In this document: piece by piece, positions 25,683 through 33,395 of the stretch
How positions within the stretch are numbered: position 1 is the first letter of the stretch
Layout of the letters: each line of letters starts with the position of its first letter
NCBI RefSeq assembly: GCF_014644435.1
Contig: NZ_BMKR01000033.1
Span: 1 to 64,000 of the forward strand
Reading direction: 5' to 3'
Source of the DNA: Paenibacillus albidus
GTDB taxonomy: Bacteria; Bacillota; Bacilli; Paenibacillales; Paenibacillaceae
Length of the DNA stretch: 64,000 bases
The notes under the pieces: generated by a model
Database searches by the model: none
What the model saw: the letters and a program-made list of their open reading frames with translations, nothing else
Told to the model about the DNA's origin: nothing
Program-made: the position numbers and the translations under genes

Positions 25683-26404
25683 TGGCGCCATTCCTCTATC
25701 TCACTGGAGAAGAGCTGCGCAAGCTGTTCCGCGGAGGCAAGCTGAAAGTACTGCTGATGCTCTCTTTTCTTATCGGTGTTATCTTCGTCTTGATCGGCGA
25801 ACGCGTCGGGCTGAGCGGGAACCTGCCGGTGACCACGCTGGAGCTGCTGCTTGCAGCCGTTCTCCCCTTATTCATGGTTTCACTTGGCAGCGACCTCATG
25901 GCGGGCGAATTTAAGGATGGAACAATCAAGAATGCGCTGAAGCTGCCGCTCGGCCGGGAGACCCTTTTTATAGGAAAAATACTCGCTGGATGGACGGCGG
26001 GCGCGTTGATTGTTCTAAGTGTGTTTGTGCCAACATTTATCGGAAGCATAGGACTTGAGGGCATGTCTGCCCTATCCACGTTGGGTGCGACTATGGCAGA
26101 GGTCGGCGGTGCAATCCTCTTCTGCGGCTTGTTAGTGGTGCTGGCAAACAGCGTGTCCCTCTGGACGGGGAGCGGCGGGGTCGGAATGGTAGTCGGCATC
26201 GTGCTGTGGATAACGATGGGCGTCATCGGATTTTTCGAGCCGCAGCTGAACCGGTTCTTCCTAACCGACTTCGCGGATTGGTTACATCCGCTCCTGTATA
26301 CGGGCGATTTCGGCGCGTCTGTAACGACATTGCTATTTATGACAGCTTACTATATCATGGGCATTATAACGGGCTTGCTAGCCTTTCAAAGGAAAGAAGT
26401 CTAA
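25679..26404 (+). CDS. ABC-2 type transporter permease
   Basis: This 241-residue protein has six hydrophobic segments, for example LLMLSFLIGVIFVLIGERVG and LLLAAVLPLFMVSLGSDLMA. The amphipathic FKDGTIKNALKLPLGRETLF loop is typical of ABC-2 exporters, comparable to BcrB or YxlG. Its start overlaps the ATPase stop by four bases. With that ATPase it probably expels a peptide antibiotic, lipid or similar amphiphile; the substrate is unknown. Confidence 0.88.
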   Translation: MMAPFLYLTGEELRKLFRGGKLKVLLMLSFLIGVIFVLIGERVGLSGNLPVTTLELLLAAVLPLFMVSLGSDLMAGEFKDGTIKNALKLPLGRETLFIGKILAGWTAGALIVLSVFVPTFIGSIGLEGMSALSTLGATMAEVGGAILFCGLLVVLANSVSLWTGSGGVGMVVGIVLWITMGVIGFFEPQLNRFFLTDFADWLHPLLYTGDFGASVTTLLFMTAYYIMGIITGLLAFQRKEV

Positions 26405-26407
26405 CTC

Positions 26408-27874
26408 ATGTCCATTCGGCTTAAGCTTATTTTAACGTATATTATCGGCATCATACTGACTGTAGTTATCGTCACGGCGACCGGGATCGGGGTCGTCACG
26501 GCGGCCTTTTCTTATTACGCGAACAGTATCGTAAAGGATCAGACTGCAGATGATGCGCTTCATCGAGGCATCGATCTGTTCGTAGACCTGCGTTATGCGG
26601 AGCGGTATACGCCAGAGGAGCTGACGTCCCCCTCGTTCGCTGAACAGCTTGGAGATCGGCTGGAGCCGTTCGGGGGCTTCGTTGTTGTCCGGCAGGGAGA
26701 GCAATGGGCAAGCTACGGTAAATTGAGAGAGGGAGAAGCGTTCCTTGCGCAGATGCAGAAGGACATTTCAACTTCTGGGAAGCACGCGGATGAGGCGTTC
26801 ATGGTGAGTGAGTGGGAGGGGCGCAATTTGCTCTCCTTGCGCTACGATTTTCCGGAAATGAACGATCCCTTATCGTATTATCTTATCGCCGATGTGACGG
26901 AGACGGGGACCAAGGACAACCAGTTCCACATCTTCGTGTTTCTAGCCATTGCGGTCTTATTCGGTATCATTCTGGTCCCGTTGATCTGGATCACGACGAA
27001 GGATATCGTGAGGCCGCTGCGGCAGCTCGAGCAGGGCTCCCGCAGCATCGCGGAAGGGGATCTGAACTTCAGTCTGCACTCGAAGGTTCGCAACGAGGTG
27101 GGCAGCGTGATACGCTCGTACGAGAAGATGCGCAGCGAGCTGCAACGGGCGATCGGCGCGCAGCTGGCGATGGAAGAGAGCCGCAAACAGCTGATTTCGA
27201 ATATTTCGCATGATCTGAAGACGCCGCTGACCTCGATTAAGGGATATGTGGAGGGAATTCGGGAAGGCGTAGCGAATGATCCGGAGAAGCTGAAAAAATA
27301 TATCGATGTGATTCATTCGAAGACGCTCGACATGGACCGAATGATTGACGGCCTGTTCCTGTACTCCAAGCTGGATCTGGAACAGGAGAGATTCGACTTC
27401 GAAGCGGTGCCGCTGAAGGAGTTCTATCGGCAGACGATGAATGAGCTGAGCATGGAATACGAGAGTGCAGGGGTTCGTTTGACGGGCGAGTACGAGGCAG
27501 GTGCCGACGCTGTCGCGACGATGGATGCCCAGAAGATCAAGCGCGTCATTCTCAACATTGTCGGCAATTCGGTGAAATTTATGGATAAACAGGATCCATA
27601 TATCCGCGTTCATTTCGGCAGGCAAGCGGAGGAATGGATCATTGCGGTGACTGACAACGGACCGGGGATGGACCCAAGCGAGCTGGAGAAAATCTTTGAC
27701 CGGTTCTACCGCGGGGACGTAAACCGGAATCAGAACGTGGCTGGCACGGGGTTGGGCCTAGCGATCGCGAAGCAGATTATCCAGCATCATGGCGGAATGA
27801 TTTATGCAAAAAGCGAGCCGGGGCGGTTCATGACTGTGATGTTTACCATCCCGATTGTTCAGGATAGAACGTGA
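26408..27874 (+). CDS. Sensor histidine kinase (HAMP-HisKA-HATPase)
   Basis: This 488-residue kinase has membrane helices at about 5-35 and 176-200 enclosing a roughly 140-residue extracellular sensor. A HAMP domain follows, then HisKA with LISNISHDLKTPLTSIKGYV (His268). The HATPase_c domain contains IVGNSVKF, DNGPGMDPSELEKIFDRFYR and GTGLGLAIAKQI. It begins three bases after the permease stop. The sensor domain is unlike the short-loop BceS type, so direct sensing of an external ligand, perhaps through the exported protein, is possible. It phosphorylates the regulator downstream. Confidence 0.92.
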   Translation: MSIRLKLILTYIIGIILTVVIVTATGIGVVTAAFSYYANSIVKDQTADDALHRGIDLFVDLRYAERYTPEELTSPSFAEQLGDRLEPFGGFVVVRQGEQWASYGKLREGEAFLAQMQKDISTSGKHADEAFMVSEWEGRNLLSLRYDFPEMNDPLSYYLIADVTETGTKDNQFHIFVFLAIAVLFGIILVPLIWITTKDIVRPLRQLEQGSRSIAEGDLNFSLHSKVRNEVGSVIRSYEKMRSELQRAIGAQLAMEESRKQLISNISHDLKTPLTSIKGYVEGIREGVANDPEKLKKYIDVIHSKTLDMDRMIDGLFLYSKLDLEQERFDFEAVPLKEFYRQTMNELSMEYESAGVRLTGEYEAGADAVATMDAQKIKRVILNIVGNSVKFMDKQDPYIRVHFGRQAEEWIIAVTDNGPGMDPSELEKIFDRFYRGDVNRNQNVAGTGLGLAIAKQIIQHHGGMIYAKSEPGRFMTVMFTIPIVQDRT

Positions 27875-27888
27875 CTGGAGAGTGTGAG

Positions 27889-28605
27889 ATGTCGAAGCGG
27901 AAGGTGTTAATCGTCGAGGATGACCAAGCGATCGCCGAGCTGGAGCGGGACTACCTCGAAGTTCATGGTTATGAGGTTACCCTTCGGGCAGATGGCAACG
28001 AGGCGCTCGAGGAAGCGCTGGAGCAAGAATACGACCTAATCATTCTGGACGTCATGCTGCCGGGTATGGACGGCTTCGATCTCTTGCGGCGGATCCGGGA
28101 AACGAAGTTTATTCCGGTACTGATGGTATCGGCCCGCAAGGAGGATATCGACAAGATCAGGGGATTGGGTTTGGGCGCGGATGATTACGTGACCAAGCCG
28201 TTCAGTCCGTCGGAGCTTGTCGCGCGGGTCCGGGCACACCTCGAACGGTATGACCGATTAACCGGGGTTGCAGTTGGCTCCGGCGCTTCGCCTATTCGGA
28301 AGCCGCGCGAGCTGAACATCCACGGACTTGTGCTTCAGGTCGAATCCAGGCGGGTAAGGCTGCATGGGAAAGAAGTCTCACTCACGGCAAAAGAGTTTGA
28401 TCTGCTGCTCTTCCTCGCGGAAAACCCGGATCGGGTATATTCCAAGGATGCGCTGCTGGATAAGGTTTGGGGGATCGAGCACTTCGGCGATTCCGCCACG
28501 GTCACGGTCCATGTCGGAAAGATTCGTGACAAGATCCAGAAGGACCCGTCGCAGCACCAGTTTATCGAGACGGTATGGGGCGCGGGGTACCGCTTTAAGG
28601 TTTGA
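27889..28605 (+). CDS. OmpR-family response regulator
   Basis: This 238-residue regulator has a receiver (1-120) with IVEDDQ, phospho-acceptor Asp54 in LIILDVMLPGMDGFDLL and Lys in YVTKPFSP. A winged-helix Trans_reg_C domain follows (about 145-238), ending FIETVWGAGYRFKV. ATG 27889 has GGAGAG six bases upstream; a GTG 18 bases earlier overlaps the kinase stop. It probably controls its own operon through the TAGACT direct repeats at 23889-23907. Confidence 0.93.
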   Translation: MSKRKVLIVEDDQAIAELERDYLEVHGYEVTLRADGNEALEEALEQEYDLIILDVMLPGMDGFDLLRRIRETKFIPVLMVSARKEDIDKIRGLGLGADDYVTKPFSPSELVARVRAHLERYDRLTGVAVGSGASPIRKPRELNIHGLVLQVESRRVRLHGKEVSLTAKEFDLLLFLAENPDRVYSKDALLDKVWGIEHFGDSATVTVHVGKIRDKIQKDPSQHQFIETVWGAGYRFKV

Positions 28606-28733
28606 AGTACCGGATTGAAACCATTGATGCGGCCATCACTGAATTGATGAAGATGTGAGTCATTGGTATATACCGAAAGAGGTTTGTCCCGCTGCTGGCT
28701 TCGATTTGGGTGACTATACAGCGCGGGCAGCAC

Positions 28734-28788
28734 CAAAAAAAGCGATCTAGGCAGAGCCAGGGCTCTACAGGAGGCTAGAATCGCTTTT
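28734..28788 (+). terminator. Bidirectional rho-independent terminator
   Basis: AAAAAAAGCGAT pairs with ATCGCTTTTTT, with inner CTAG/CTAG and AGCC/GGCT pairings. A run of T follows, and A's precede the left arm, so it works on both strands. It ends the five-gene operon. Confidence 0.8.
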
Positions 28789-28913
28789 TTGTTCTTTCCT
28801 CCAAGTTGGTAATCGACCCAATGTCTTGATCCGTTAATTAACTCAGAAACCCCTGTTCCAACTGTGAAGGACGACCAATCAGGGTGTCTTTTTTTCGCTC
28901 TAAAGAAGTTACG

Positions 28914-28933
28914 CCGAGCCGTATCACAAGTAG
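28914..28933 (+). repeat. Dispersed 20-bp repeat, copy B (diverged)
   Basis: CCGAGCCGTATCACAAGTAG is a diverged copy of GTGAACCGTATCATAAGTAG. It overlaps the point where a drug-transporter gene fragment on the minus strand breaks off, so the repeat edge coincides with a rearrangement junction. Confidence 0.55.
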
Positions 28934-29079
28934 GGGCAAGGCCCGAATTCCCGCATTAATCCAGGAAGCGCATTGGCAAGCAAATTTTCGTTAAGAAACG
29001 CAACAAATGCACCGATGAGTAGCGCGGTTAACATCGGCCCTCTCTTCATTCCATCTGCCTCTTGAACCCGTTTGTTCAT
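28924..29079 (-). pseudogene. Truncated 5' end of a DHA2-type drug exporter gene (MFS)
   Basis: An ATG at 29079 with GGGAGGC five bases upstream opens a 51-codon frame. Its product contains GPMLTALLIGAFVAFLNENL and LANALPGLMREFG, matching the first membrane helix of EmrB/QacA/LmrB-type drug:H+ antiporters, which run to about 470-520 residues. The frame then ends abruptly at the repeat copy (28914-28933), and the remaining helices are absent downstream. The start signals remain intact, so a short peptide may still be made, but no transporter. This is a remnant of a deletion or rearrangement. Confidence 0.7.
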
Positions 29080-29126
29080 CTTCTGCCTCCCGATATTCCT
29101 ATCGTTCCGTTCATTGTTTGTATAGC

Positions 29127-29146
29127 CAGCCTGTTGTGCAGATTAT
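29127..29146. repeat. 20-bp direct repeat, left copy
   Basis: CAGCCTGTTGTGCAGATTAT recurs at 29647-29666 with two T/C differences, in the same orientation and 520 bases apart. This copy contains the last codons and stop of the small minus-strand gene at 29143. Confidence 0.5.
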
Positions 29147-29382
29147 CCTACACCATCACTTTCTAACAAGGAATAAAAATTATCGCGGTCTTCGTTATCG
29201 AATTTGCCAAGCGTCCGTACCCTGACAAATTCATGTCCACCATACATGTCTATTTCCTCGCCATACCTATTGTAGAGTGCGATCATATTGCCATCCTGAT
29301 TCAACTCCATGTATCCGTAACATTTTGCTTCAGGCGCTTCACCGTAAAAGAACGTAAATCTGATTATGATCACTTTGTGCAT
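29143..29382 (-). CDS. Small hypothetical protein
   Basis: This 79-residue protein of unknown function begins MHKVIIIRFTFFYGEAPEAK and is followed by a predicted beta-rich stretch (GYMELNQDGNMIALYNRYGE) and an acidic C-terminus. The ribosome binding site AAAGGAAG lies 6 bases before the ATG, which supports a real gene. It has no signal peptide or membrane helix. Its end lies in a short direct repeat inside a region of gene debris, so it may be newly acquired or the remainder of a mobile cassette. Small proteins of this look often accompany polymorphic toxin loci, but I cannot assign that here. Confidence 0.55.
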   Translation of the reverse strand: MHKVIIIRFTFFYGEAPEAKCYGYMELNQDGNMIALYNRYGEEIDMYGGHEFVRVRTLGKFDNEDRDNFYSLLESDGVG

Positions 29383-29646
29383 GCAGATCTTCCTTTTCTG
29401 TTTTTCGTAACGGCCTAAGCAAATTTTACGTGAAACCGGATGAATTGGAAAAAGCGATAGCGCTCTTTATACCCGGAAATTCATTCATATTTGGAAGGCA
29501 AAAGGGGGGATCCTCCGCTATGTCGCTCATTCGCACATTATTTCTTGACAAGATGAGATTTGGGGACTATTATAACGTGCCAGTCAACTCTACAAGGTAA
29601 ATCAATAAAAAGGCCGACTTTTCGAAGTGCCCCGGCACCGAATCGT

Positions 29647-29666
29647 CAGCCTGTCGTGCAGATCAT
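29647..29666. repeat. 20-bp direct repeat, right copy
   Basis: CAGCCTGTCGTGCAGATCAT matches 29127-29146 at 18 of 20 positions. The pair encloses the small gene and a decayed frame, which could be a past insertion or duplication. Confidence 0.5.
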
Positions 29667-29693
29667 GAAATAAAAATCCATAAGAACATCAAC

Positions 29694-29720
29694 TAAGGAG
29701 CATGCCGTGGCAGCTCCTTA
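29694..29720. terminator. Stem-loop with 12 paired bases, probable terminator
   Basis: TAAGGAGC-A-TGCC-GT-GGCA-GCTCCTTA pairs completely except for one bulged A. It is followed on the plus strand by AGCATTTTT. It could end plus-strand readthrough or, less well, the AAC(3) gene on the minus strand. Confidence 0.5.
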
Positions 29721-29748
29721 AGCATTTTTCGCCGATAGATCCGTTAAG

Positions 29749-29768
29749 CTGAACCGTATCATAAGTAG
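29749..29768 (+). repeat. Dispersed 20-bp repeat, copy C
   Basis: CTGAACCGTATCATAAGTAG differs from the consensus at the first base only. With copy D at 30760 it brackets the AAC(3)-type gene in direct orientation. Confidence 0.7.
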
Positions 29769-29792
29769 AAGTATAACCTTCTATTTTAAAGC

Positions 29793-30596
29793 CTACACCC
29801 TGTTTCTTTCCATCCATGCAGCTGCCCAGTCCACCAGCGGCCGTTGCTCCAGAAATCGGACTTCTGCGTTTCCGATTCTGTGAACCTTGATATTCATTTC
29901 TTTATCATATTCGTCCCCCAAGCGGACAAAATCCCCATCGTCCACGGCCTGGGTCTCGTAAGTTACCCATTTACGCTTTCCTTCCTCCATAACTGCACTG
30001 CTTTCATGGACAAACTTCTTGGCAGGAAATTTAGCTATAGTTTCAGCCAGGTGCAGCGACGTATTTTTATCATAGTAGACGCCTATTAGGAGTACATAGC
30101 CATTTAGATGATACAATTTATCCAACGGTGAGCTTTTCCCAAAGATGTTGCATAAATCATGGTTTTGCGTTAGATATTCCGCATGCTTGCCTACTGCGGC
30201 AATTGATCGTGCCGGGTGATCCGACCTTTTGGCCCCCGGCCACTTGCGGAACATTTCAGCCACGACACCCATACCGATCGCAGGGGTTACTTCTTTATCG
30301 TAGGGTGGCCAGTGTTCGCGAATTATCGGCCACCATTCCGTAGGTGCTTCCCAATGGACTCCCGTTGCCGGATCAAGATTCTTCCATGTCTGGGACGGCA
30401 TCATCAAGGTCCCTTCTTCACCGATAATTTCAAGAAGGGATCGGATTAAGGTCTCGGGCCCGCCTACAACAAAACCCAATTTGCTTAAAGAAGTATGAAC
30501 GAATATGTGTTGACCTTCGCTTAATCCGCAGTTTTTTAATCCATGAATTAGATCTTCCTTCGTTAAGATGGCTCTTGTTTCTTTGGGTTCAGTCAT
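29793..30596 (-). CDS. Aminoglycoside N(3)-acetyltransferase family protein
   Basis: This 267-residue protein belongs to the AAC(3)/antibiotic_NAT family, which acetylates position 3 of 2-deoxystreptamine aminoglycosides with acetyl-CoA. Family motifs are HTSLSKLGFVVGGPETLI (about 33-50), GTLMMPSQTW, SDHPARSIAAVGKHAEYLT (about 126-144), SPLDKLYHLNGYVLLIGV and NTSLHLAE, which holds the catalytic-region His. The length is normal. AAGGCGG lies 9 bases before the ATG. The leader contains a promoter, a 24-codon open frame and a terminator hairpin, and two copies of a dispersed repeat flank the gene. Some chromosomal family members do not confer resistance, so the substrate is unproven. Confidence 0.85.
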   Translation of the reverse strand: MTEPKETRAILTKEDLIHGLKNCGLSEGQHIFVHTSLSKLGFVVGGPETLIRSLLEIIGEEGTLMMPSQTWKNLDPATGVHWEAPTEWWPIIREHWPPYDKEVTPAIGMGVVAEMFRKWPGAKRSDHPARSIAAVGKHAEYLTQNHDLCNIFGKSSPLDKLYHLNGYVLLIGVYYDKNTSLHLAETIAKFPAKKFVHESSAVMEEGKRKWVTYETQAVDDGDFVRLGDEYDKEMNIKVHRIGNAEVRFLEQRPLVDWAAAWMERNRV

Positions 30597-30609
30597 GTTA
30601 TTTCCGCCT

Positions 30610-30720
30610 TTAATTAAAATAAGACAACCCCGCTATTAGTAGCGGGGTTGTCTCTAGCGTGGCTAGGGAAGCAGTGCCCTTCATTTCCTATATTATACCA
30701 AGGGTATTCTTTTGCAACAA
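30610..30720 (-). promoter_or_regulatory. AAC(3) leader: promoter, leader ORF and attenuator-like terminator
   Basis: On the minus strand TTGTTG (30720-30715), 17 bases, TATAAT (30697-30692) makes a good promoter. The expected start of transcription falls at or next to an ATG (30684) opening a 24-codon frame that ends at TAA 30612-30610. Within this frame lies a perfect 14-bp stem, AGACAACCCCGCTA, with a four-base loop (30653-30622), followed by TTATTTTAATT. The acetyltransferase starts 14 bases after the leader frame. The layout fits ribosome-mediated attenuation; the hairpin might alternatively end the upstream MocR gene. Confidence 0.6.
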
Positions 30721-30759
30721 TAGGCTCCAGCGGAATAATTTGCCGTTACAGCTATTGCG

Positions 30760-30779
30760 GTGAACCGTATCATAAATGA
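30760..30779 (+). repeat. Dispersed 20-bp repeat, copy D
   Basis: GTGAACCGTATCATAAATGA matches the consensus over its first 16 bases. It lies between the AAC(3) promoter and the end of the MocR-type gene. Confidence 0.65.
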
Positions 30780-30886
30780 CGGTTAAATTTTTGACAAAAC
30801 GAGCGTAGAGGCACAGGGAAAAGGCTGGAGTGGGTAGGGGCATGTGGATTAAAGGCGTGTGGCCCAATTAGCTTGTAAAGATGACC

Positions 30887-32317
30887 CTATAAGATCAGCT
30901 CCGCAAGACGATGAATCCCCTGCCCAATCGATGCTTCATCTACTTTTGCAAACCCCAACACCCATCCCTTCCTTTTGCTTTTCAAACAATAGGGTCCAAG
31001 AGGGTATACACGTATTCCCTGTTGAAGGGCTAACTTTGTCACGGTTTCTTCGTCGTATGACTCTTCAGCTTCAAGTAACATATGCAATCCCGTTTCTATT
31101 CCACTTAGTGTGAAACGCTCCCCTAAACCGCTAGCCATAATAGCCTTTGTCATGGCTTCGTGTCTTCGTCGATACACATTTCTGACTCTTCTCATATGGC
31201 GCATAAAATGCCCATTCTTGATGAAGTGGGTTAGTGTTAGCTGATCCATAATCGGAAGATGGCGGTAAGTCAACTCCTGTATCCTGGCTAGTTGACCAAT
31301 TGCCTCGACAGATCCAACGATAGCCGAAATACGAATGCCTGGAGCAATCATTTTAGAAAAACTCATGAGGTACAAGGTGTTATTAGATGCCTGGCTAAAG
31401 AGCGTTGGAAGCGGCTCCCCACGATATCGAAATTCACTATCATAATCGTCTTCAATGATCCAAAATTGTTCTTGCACGGCCTTATGTAGCAATTGTTGCC
31501 TGCGCGGCTCCGACATTACGACCCCGACTGCGCACTGGTGCGAAGGGGTCACAAAGATCAGTTTGGATTGTGGGTGAATACGCTCAACTGCAAGACCATT
31601 CGCATCAACGGGAACGGGCACCACATTCATTCGCCGATATTTCATCGCCATCCAGGCAGCTGGAAAACCGGGATCTTCTACAGAGACAGTGTCCCCATCA
31701 GATAAAAGCGATTGTGCGATTAAGTCAATGCTATGCTGCGCTCCTGAGGTCAACAGAATCTGATCTGTTTGGATATGGATGCCTCGTTCAAGTGATAAAT
31801 AACGCTGAATTTGCTCACGTAATGGTGTGAGACCATAGGGATTACCGTAAGCCCAGCTTGATAAGTCCATTGCAGCGGATGCGTGGAGAAACGATTGTCG
31901 CCAGTTCTTTTGAAATTGTCCATCCAAATAAGGTTCATGGGGACTAAAATCAATATCCACTTCTCGATGTTCTTTGCCTCTGAACCAATCATGTAATTGA
32001 TCGACCGCCGAGTTCAACAAGGGAAGTGAGGGGGGGATGGGGCCATATGCTATTATTTCCTTCGTTGACTCAGCGACTTGATTCCATTTACTAACTCGCG
32101 TTCCTCCTCGTCGAGATGTAACCGTATAGCCTCGGCTTAGTAATTCCTCATAGACGATCTGTATAGTTGAGCGAGATACACCTACCAGGTGAGCGAGTTC
32201 GCGGGAAGGAATCAGCAATTCTCCTGGGGCCCAGACTCCACTAGTAATATTATGAATTGCTTGATCAAGCAATTGCTGCCAGATCGGTCTCTTATCATTA
32301 CGAATTACTTTCATCAT
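30887..32317 (-). CDS. MocR/PdxR family regulator (GntR helix-turn-helix plus aminotransferase domain)
   Basis: This 476-residue protein joins a GntR winged helix (about 10-75: IPSRELAHLVGVSRSTIQIV) to a fold-type I aminotransferase domain (about 110-476). The PLP lysine is expected in LMSFSKMIAPGIRISAIVG, and SAVDQLHDWFRG and EDDYDSEFRYRG are family motifs. ATG 32317 follows GGAGG by 8 bases; a TTG five codons earlier overlaps that site. MocR proteins use PLP or its adducts to control vitamin B6, GABA or cysteine genes. It diverges from a flavin-binding split-barrel gene, its probable target. Confidence 0.9.
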   Translation of the reverse strand: MMKVIRNDKRPIWQQLLDQAIHNITSGVWAPGELLIPSRELAHLVGVSRSTIQIVYEELLSRGYTVTSRRGGTRVSKWNQVAESTKEIIAYGPIPPSLPLLNSAVDQLHDWFRGKEHREVDIDFSPHEPYLDGQFQKNWRQSFLHASAAMDLSSWAYGNPYGLTPLREQIQRYLSLERGIHIQTDQILLTSGAQHSIDLIAQSLLSDGDTVSVEDPGFPAAWMAMKYRRMNVVPVPVDANGLAVERIHPQSKLIFVTPSHQCAVGVVMSEPRRQQLLHKAVQEQFWIIEDDYDSEFRYRGEPLPTLFSQASNNTLYLMSFSKMIAPGIRISAIVGSVEAIGQLARIQELTYRHLPIMDQLTLTHFIKNGHFMRHMRRVRNVYRRRHEAMTKAIMASGLGERFTLSGIETGLHMLLEAEESYDEETVTKLALQQGIRVYPLGPYCLKSKRKGWVLGFAKVDEASIGQGIHRLAELIL

Positions 32318-32380
32318 CGTGCATACCTCCAAATAGTAGCTCCAGCCAAAAACATTAATTATGGATTGTTCATAACCTTG

Positions 32381-32420
32381 ATGTTTGGATGTTTAAGTGC
32401 ACTCCATTCACTGATATACT
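32381..32420 (+). promoter_or_regulatory. Promoter and direct repeats between MocR and flavoprotein genes
   Basis: TTTAAG (32392-32397), 17 bases, TATACT (32415-32420) is a plausible promoter for the flavoprotein gene. ATGTTT occurs at 32381-32386 and 32389-32394, an 8-base-spaced direct repeat overlapping the -35 box. MocR regulators often bind direct repeats there to activate the divergent gene. Confidence 0.5.
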
Positions 32421-32534
32421 ACCGTAATAACGCTGGTTTTTGCAATCTGGCCGTTGCCGCACTCTAGAAGAGTATCAGAGTTAAGACAATTGGAGTGGGA
32501 TGAATATCTTATGAGTGAAAGGAGAGATTTCGAA

Positions 32535-33083
32535 ATGGATTCAGTTCGTTACAAGATCAGGGAATGCCAGGATCAAGAGAAAATTGAAAGCTTCCTGCAC
32601 CAAGCGAGAATTGGGTATCTTGGGTTGGTTGATGGGAACCTCCCCTATGTTGTACCGCTTAATTATGTATGGACTGAGGGGAAGCTCTATTTTCACGGGG
32701 CTGGAGATGGAAGACGTAATCAGGTCATGAGTGAAAATCCAGAGGTTTGTTTTACGGTATGTGAGGAATACGGAACCATCACGGATCCGGTACCTGCTAA
32801 AACGGATACGGCTTATATGAGCGTAATGATATTTGGACAAGCAGAGCCAATCACAGATTTGGACGAAGCTACTCATGTACTTCAGGGAATGATTAATAAA
32901 TACGTACCCGGCTATTATAACCGCCCCTTGTCCAAGCAGCATGTGGACAAGTATAGGTCGGCTGTATTGGGTGGACCGGTTCAAGTCTACCGGGTAATTC
33001 CGCACCATATGACAGCAAAAGAAAGCCCTATTGAAGCAGAAAAAATGTATAGAACGGGCACGAATGTGGGACGGGAAATGTAA
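32535..33083 (+). CDS. FMN-binding split-barrel protein (pyridoxamine 5'-phosphate oxidase-like)
   Basis: This 182-residue protein shows the split-barrel of pyridoxamine phosphate oxidase and NimA-like flavoproteins: ARIGYLGLVDGNLPYVVPLN (about 20-39), LYFHGAGDGRRNQVMSENPE and VCFTVCEEYG. ATG 32535 follows AAAGGAGAG by 8 bases; upstream in-frame starts are poorer. It is transcribed away from a MocR-type PLP-sensing regulator, which fits a role in B6 or flavin-dependent reduction. Whether it oxidises pyridoxamine phosphate or reduces nitro compounds cannot be told. Confidence 0.85.
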   Translation: MDSVRYKIRECQDQEKIESFLHQARIGYLGLVDGNLPYVVPLNYVWTEGKLYFHGAGDGRRNQVMSENPEVCFTVCEEYGTITDPVPAKTDTAYMSVMIFGQAEPITDLDEATHVLQGMINKYVPGYYNRPLSKQHVDKYRSAVLGGPVQVYRVIPHHMTAKESPIEAEKMYRTGTNVGREM

Positions 33084-33251
33084 CGACAAGATACCGTTAC
33101 GACCCGCACTATACCCGTAGTCTCTGTTTACCTAACCGTGCGAAAGAGCATCAAAAATGTGGCGACTGTGCTCCAATCAAGATGATATGGCGGCCATAGC
33201 GGCATAGGCGGGAAGTATTTGGTGCTTTCTTATTTCTTCAAAATTTAGAGC

Positions 33252-33294
33252 GAATGCCCTATGACTATGTAATATAGTTTTAGGGCATTTTTTC
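33252..33294 (+). terminator. Rho-independent terminator
   Basis: AATGCCCTA (33253-33261) pairs with TAGGGCATT (33281-33289) and is followed by TTTTT. It ends the flavoprotein transcript. Between 33084 and 33395 nothing else is recognisable. Confidence 0.8.
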
Positions 33295-33395
33295 GGTGTT
33301 AATTTTAATTATTTTGCTTAAGTCAAATAGGTGGAGATTTAGGAAAGACCCAGAACGAAGTTTATTGCGAAATGGACTTCCCAATTTCTGTTTCC

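Larger units (their letters stand above)
29383..29792. other. Intergenic stretch with weak open frame, hairpin and repeats
   Basis: A 56-codon plus-strand frame (29430-29600, GTG start, KPDELEKAIALFIPGNSFIF) has no ribosome binding site and looks like decayed coding sequence. It is followed by the right copy of a direct repeat (29647-29666), a strong stem-loop (29694-29720) and repeat copy C (29749-29768). No complete gene is present. Confidence 0.45.

Noticed and set aside
29430..29600. Plus-strand 56-codon frame as a gene
   Set aside because: It has a GTG start without ribosome binding site and lies inside repeat-rich debris; it is mentioned only as possible decayed coding sequence.
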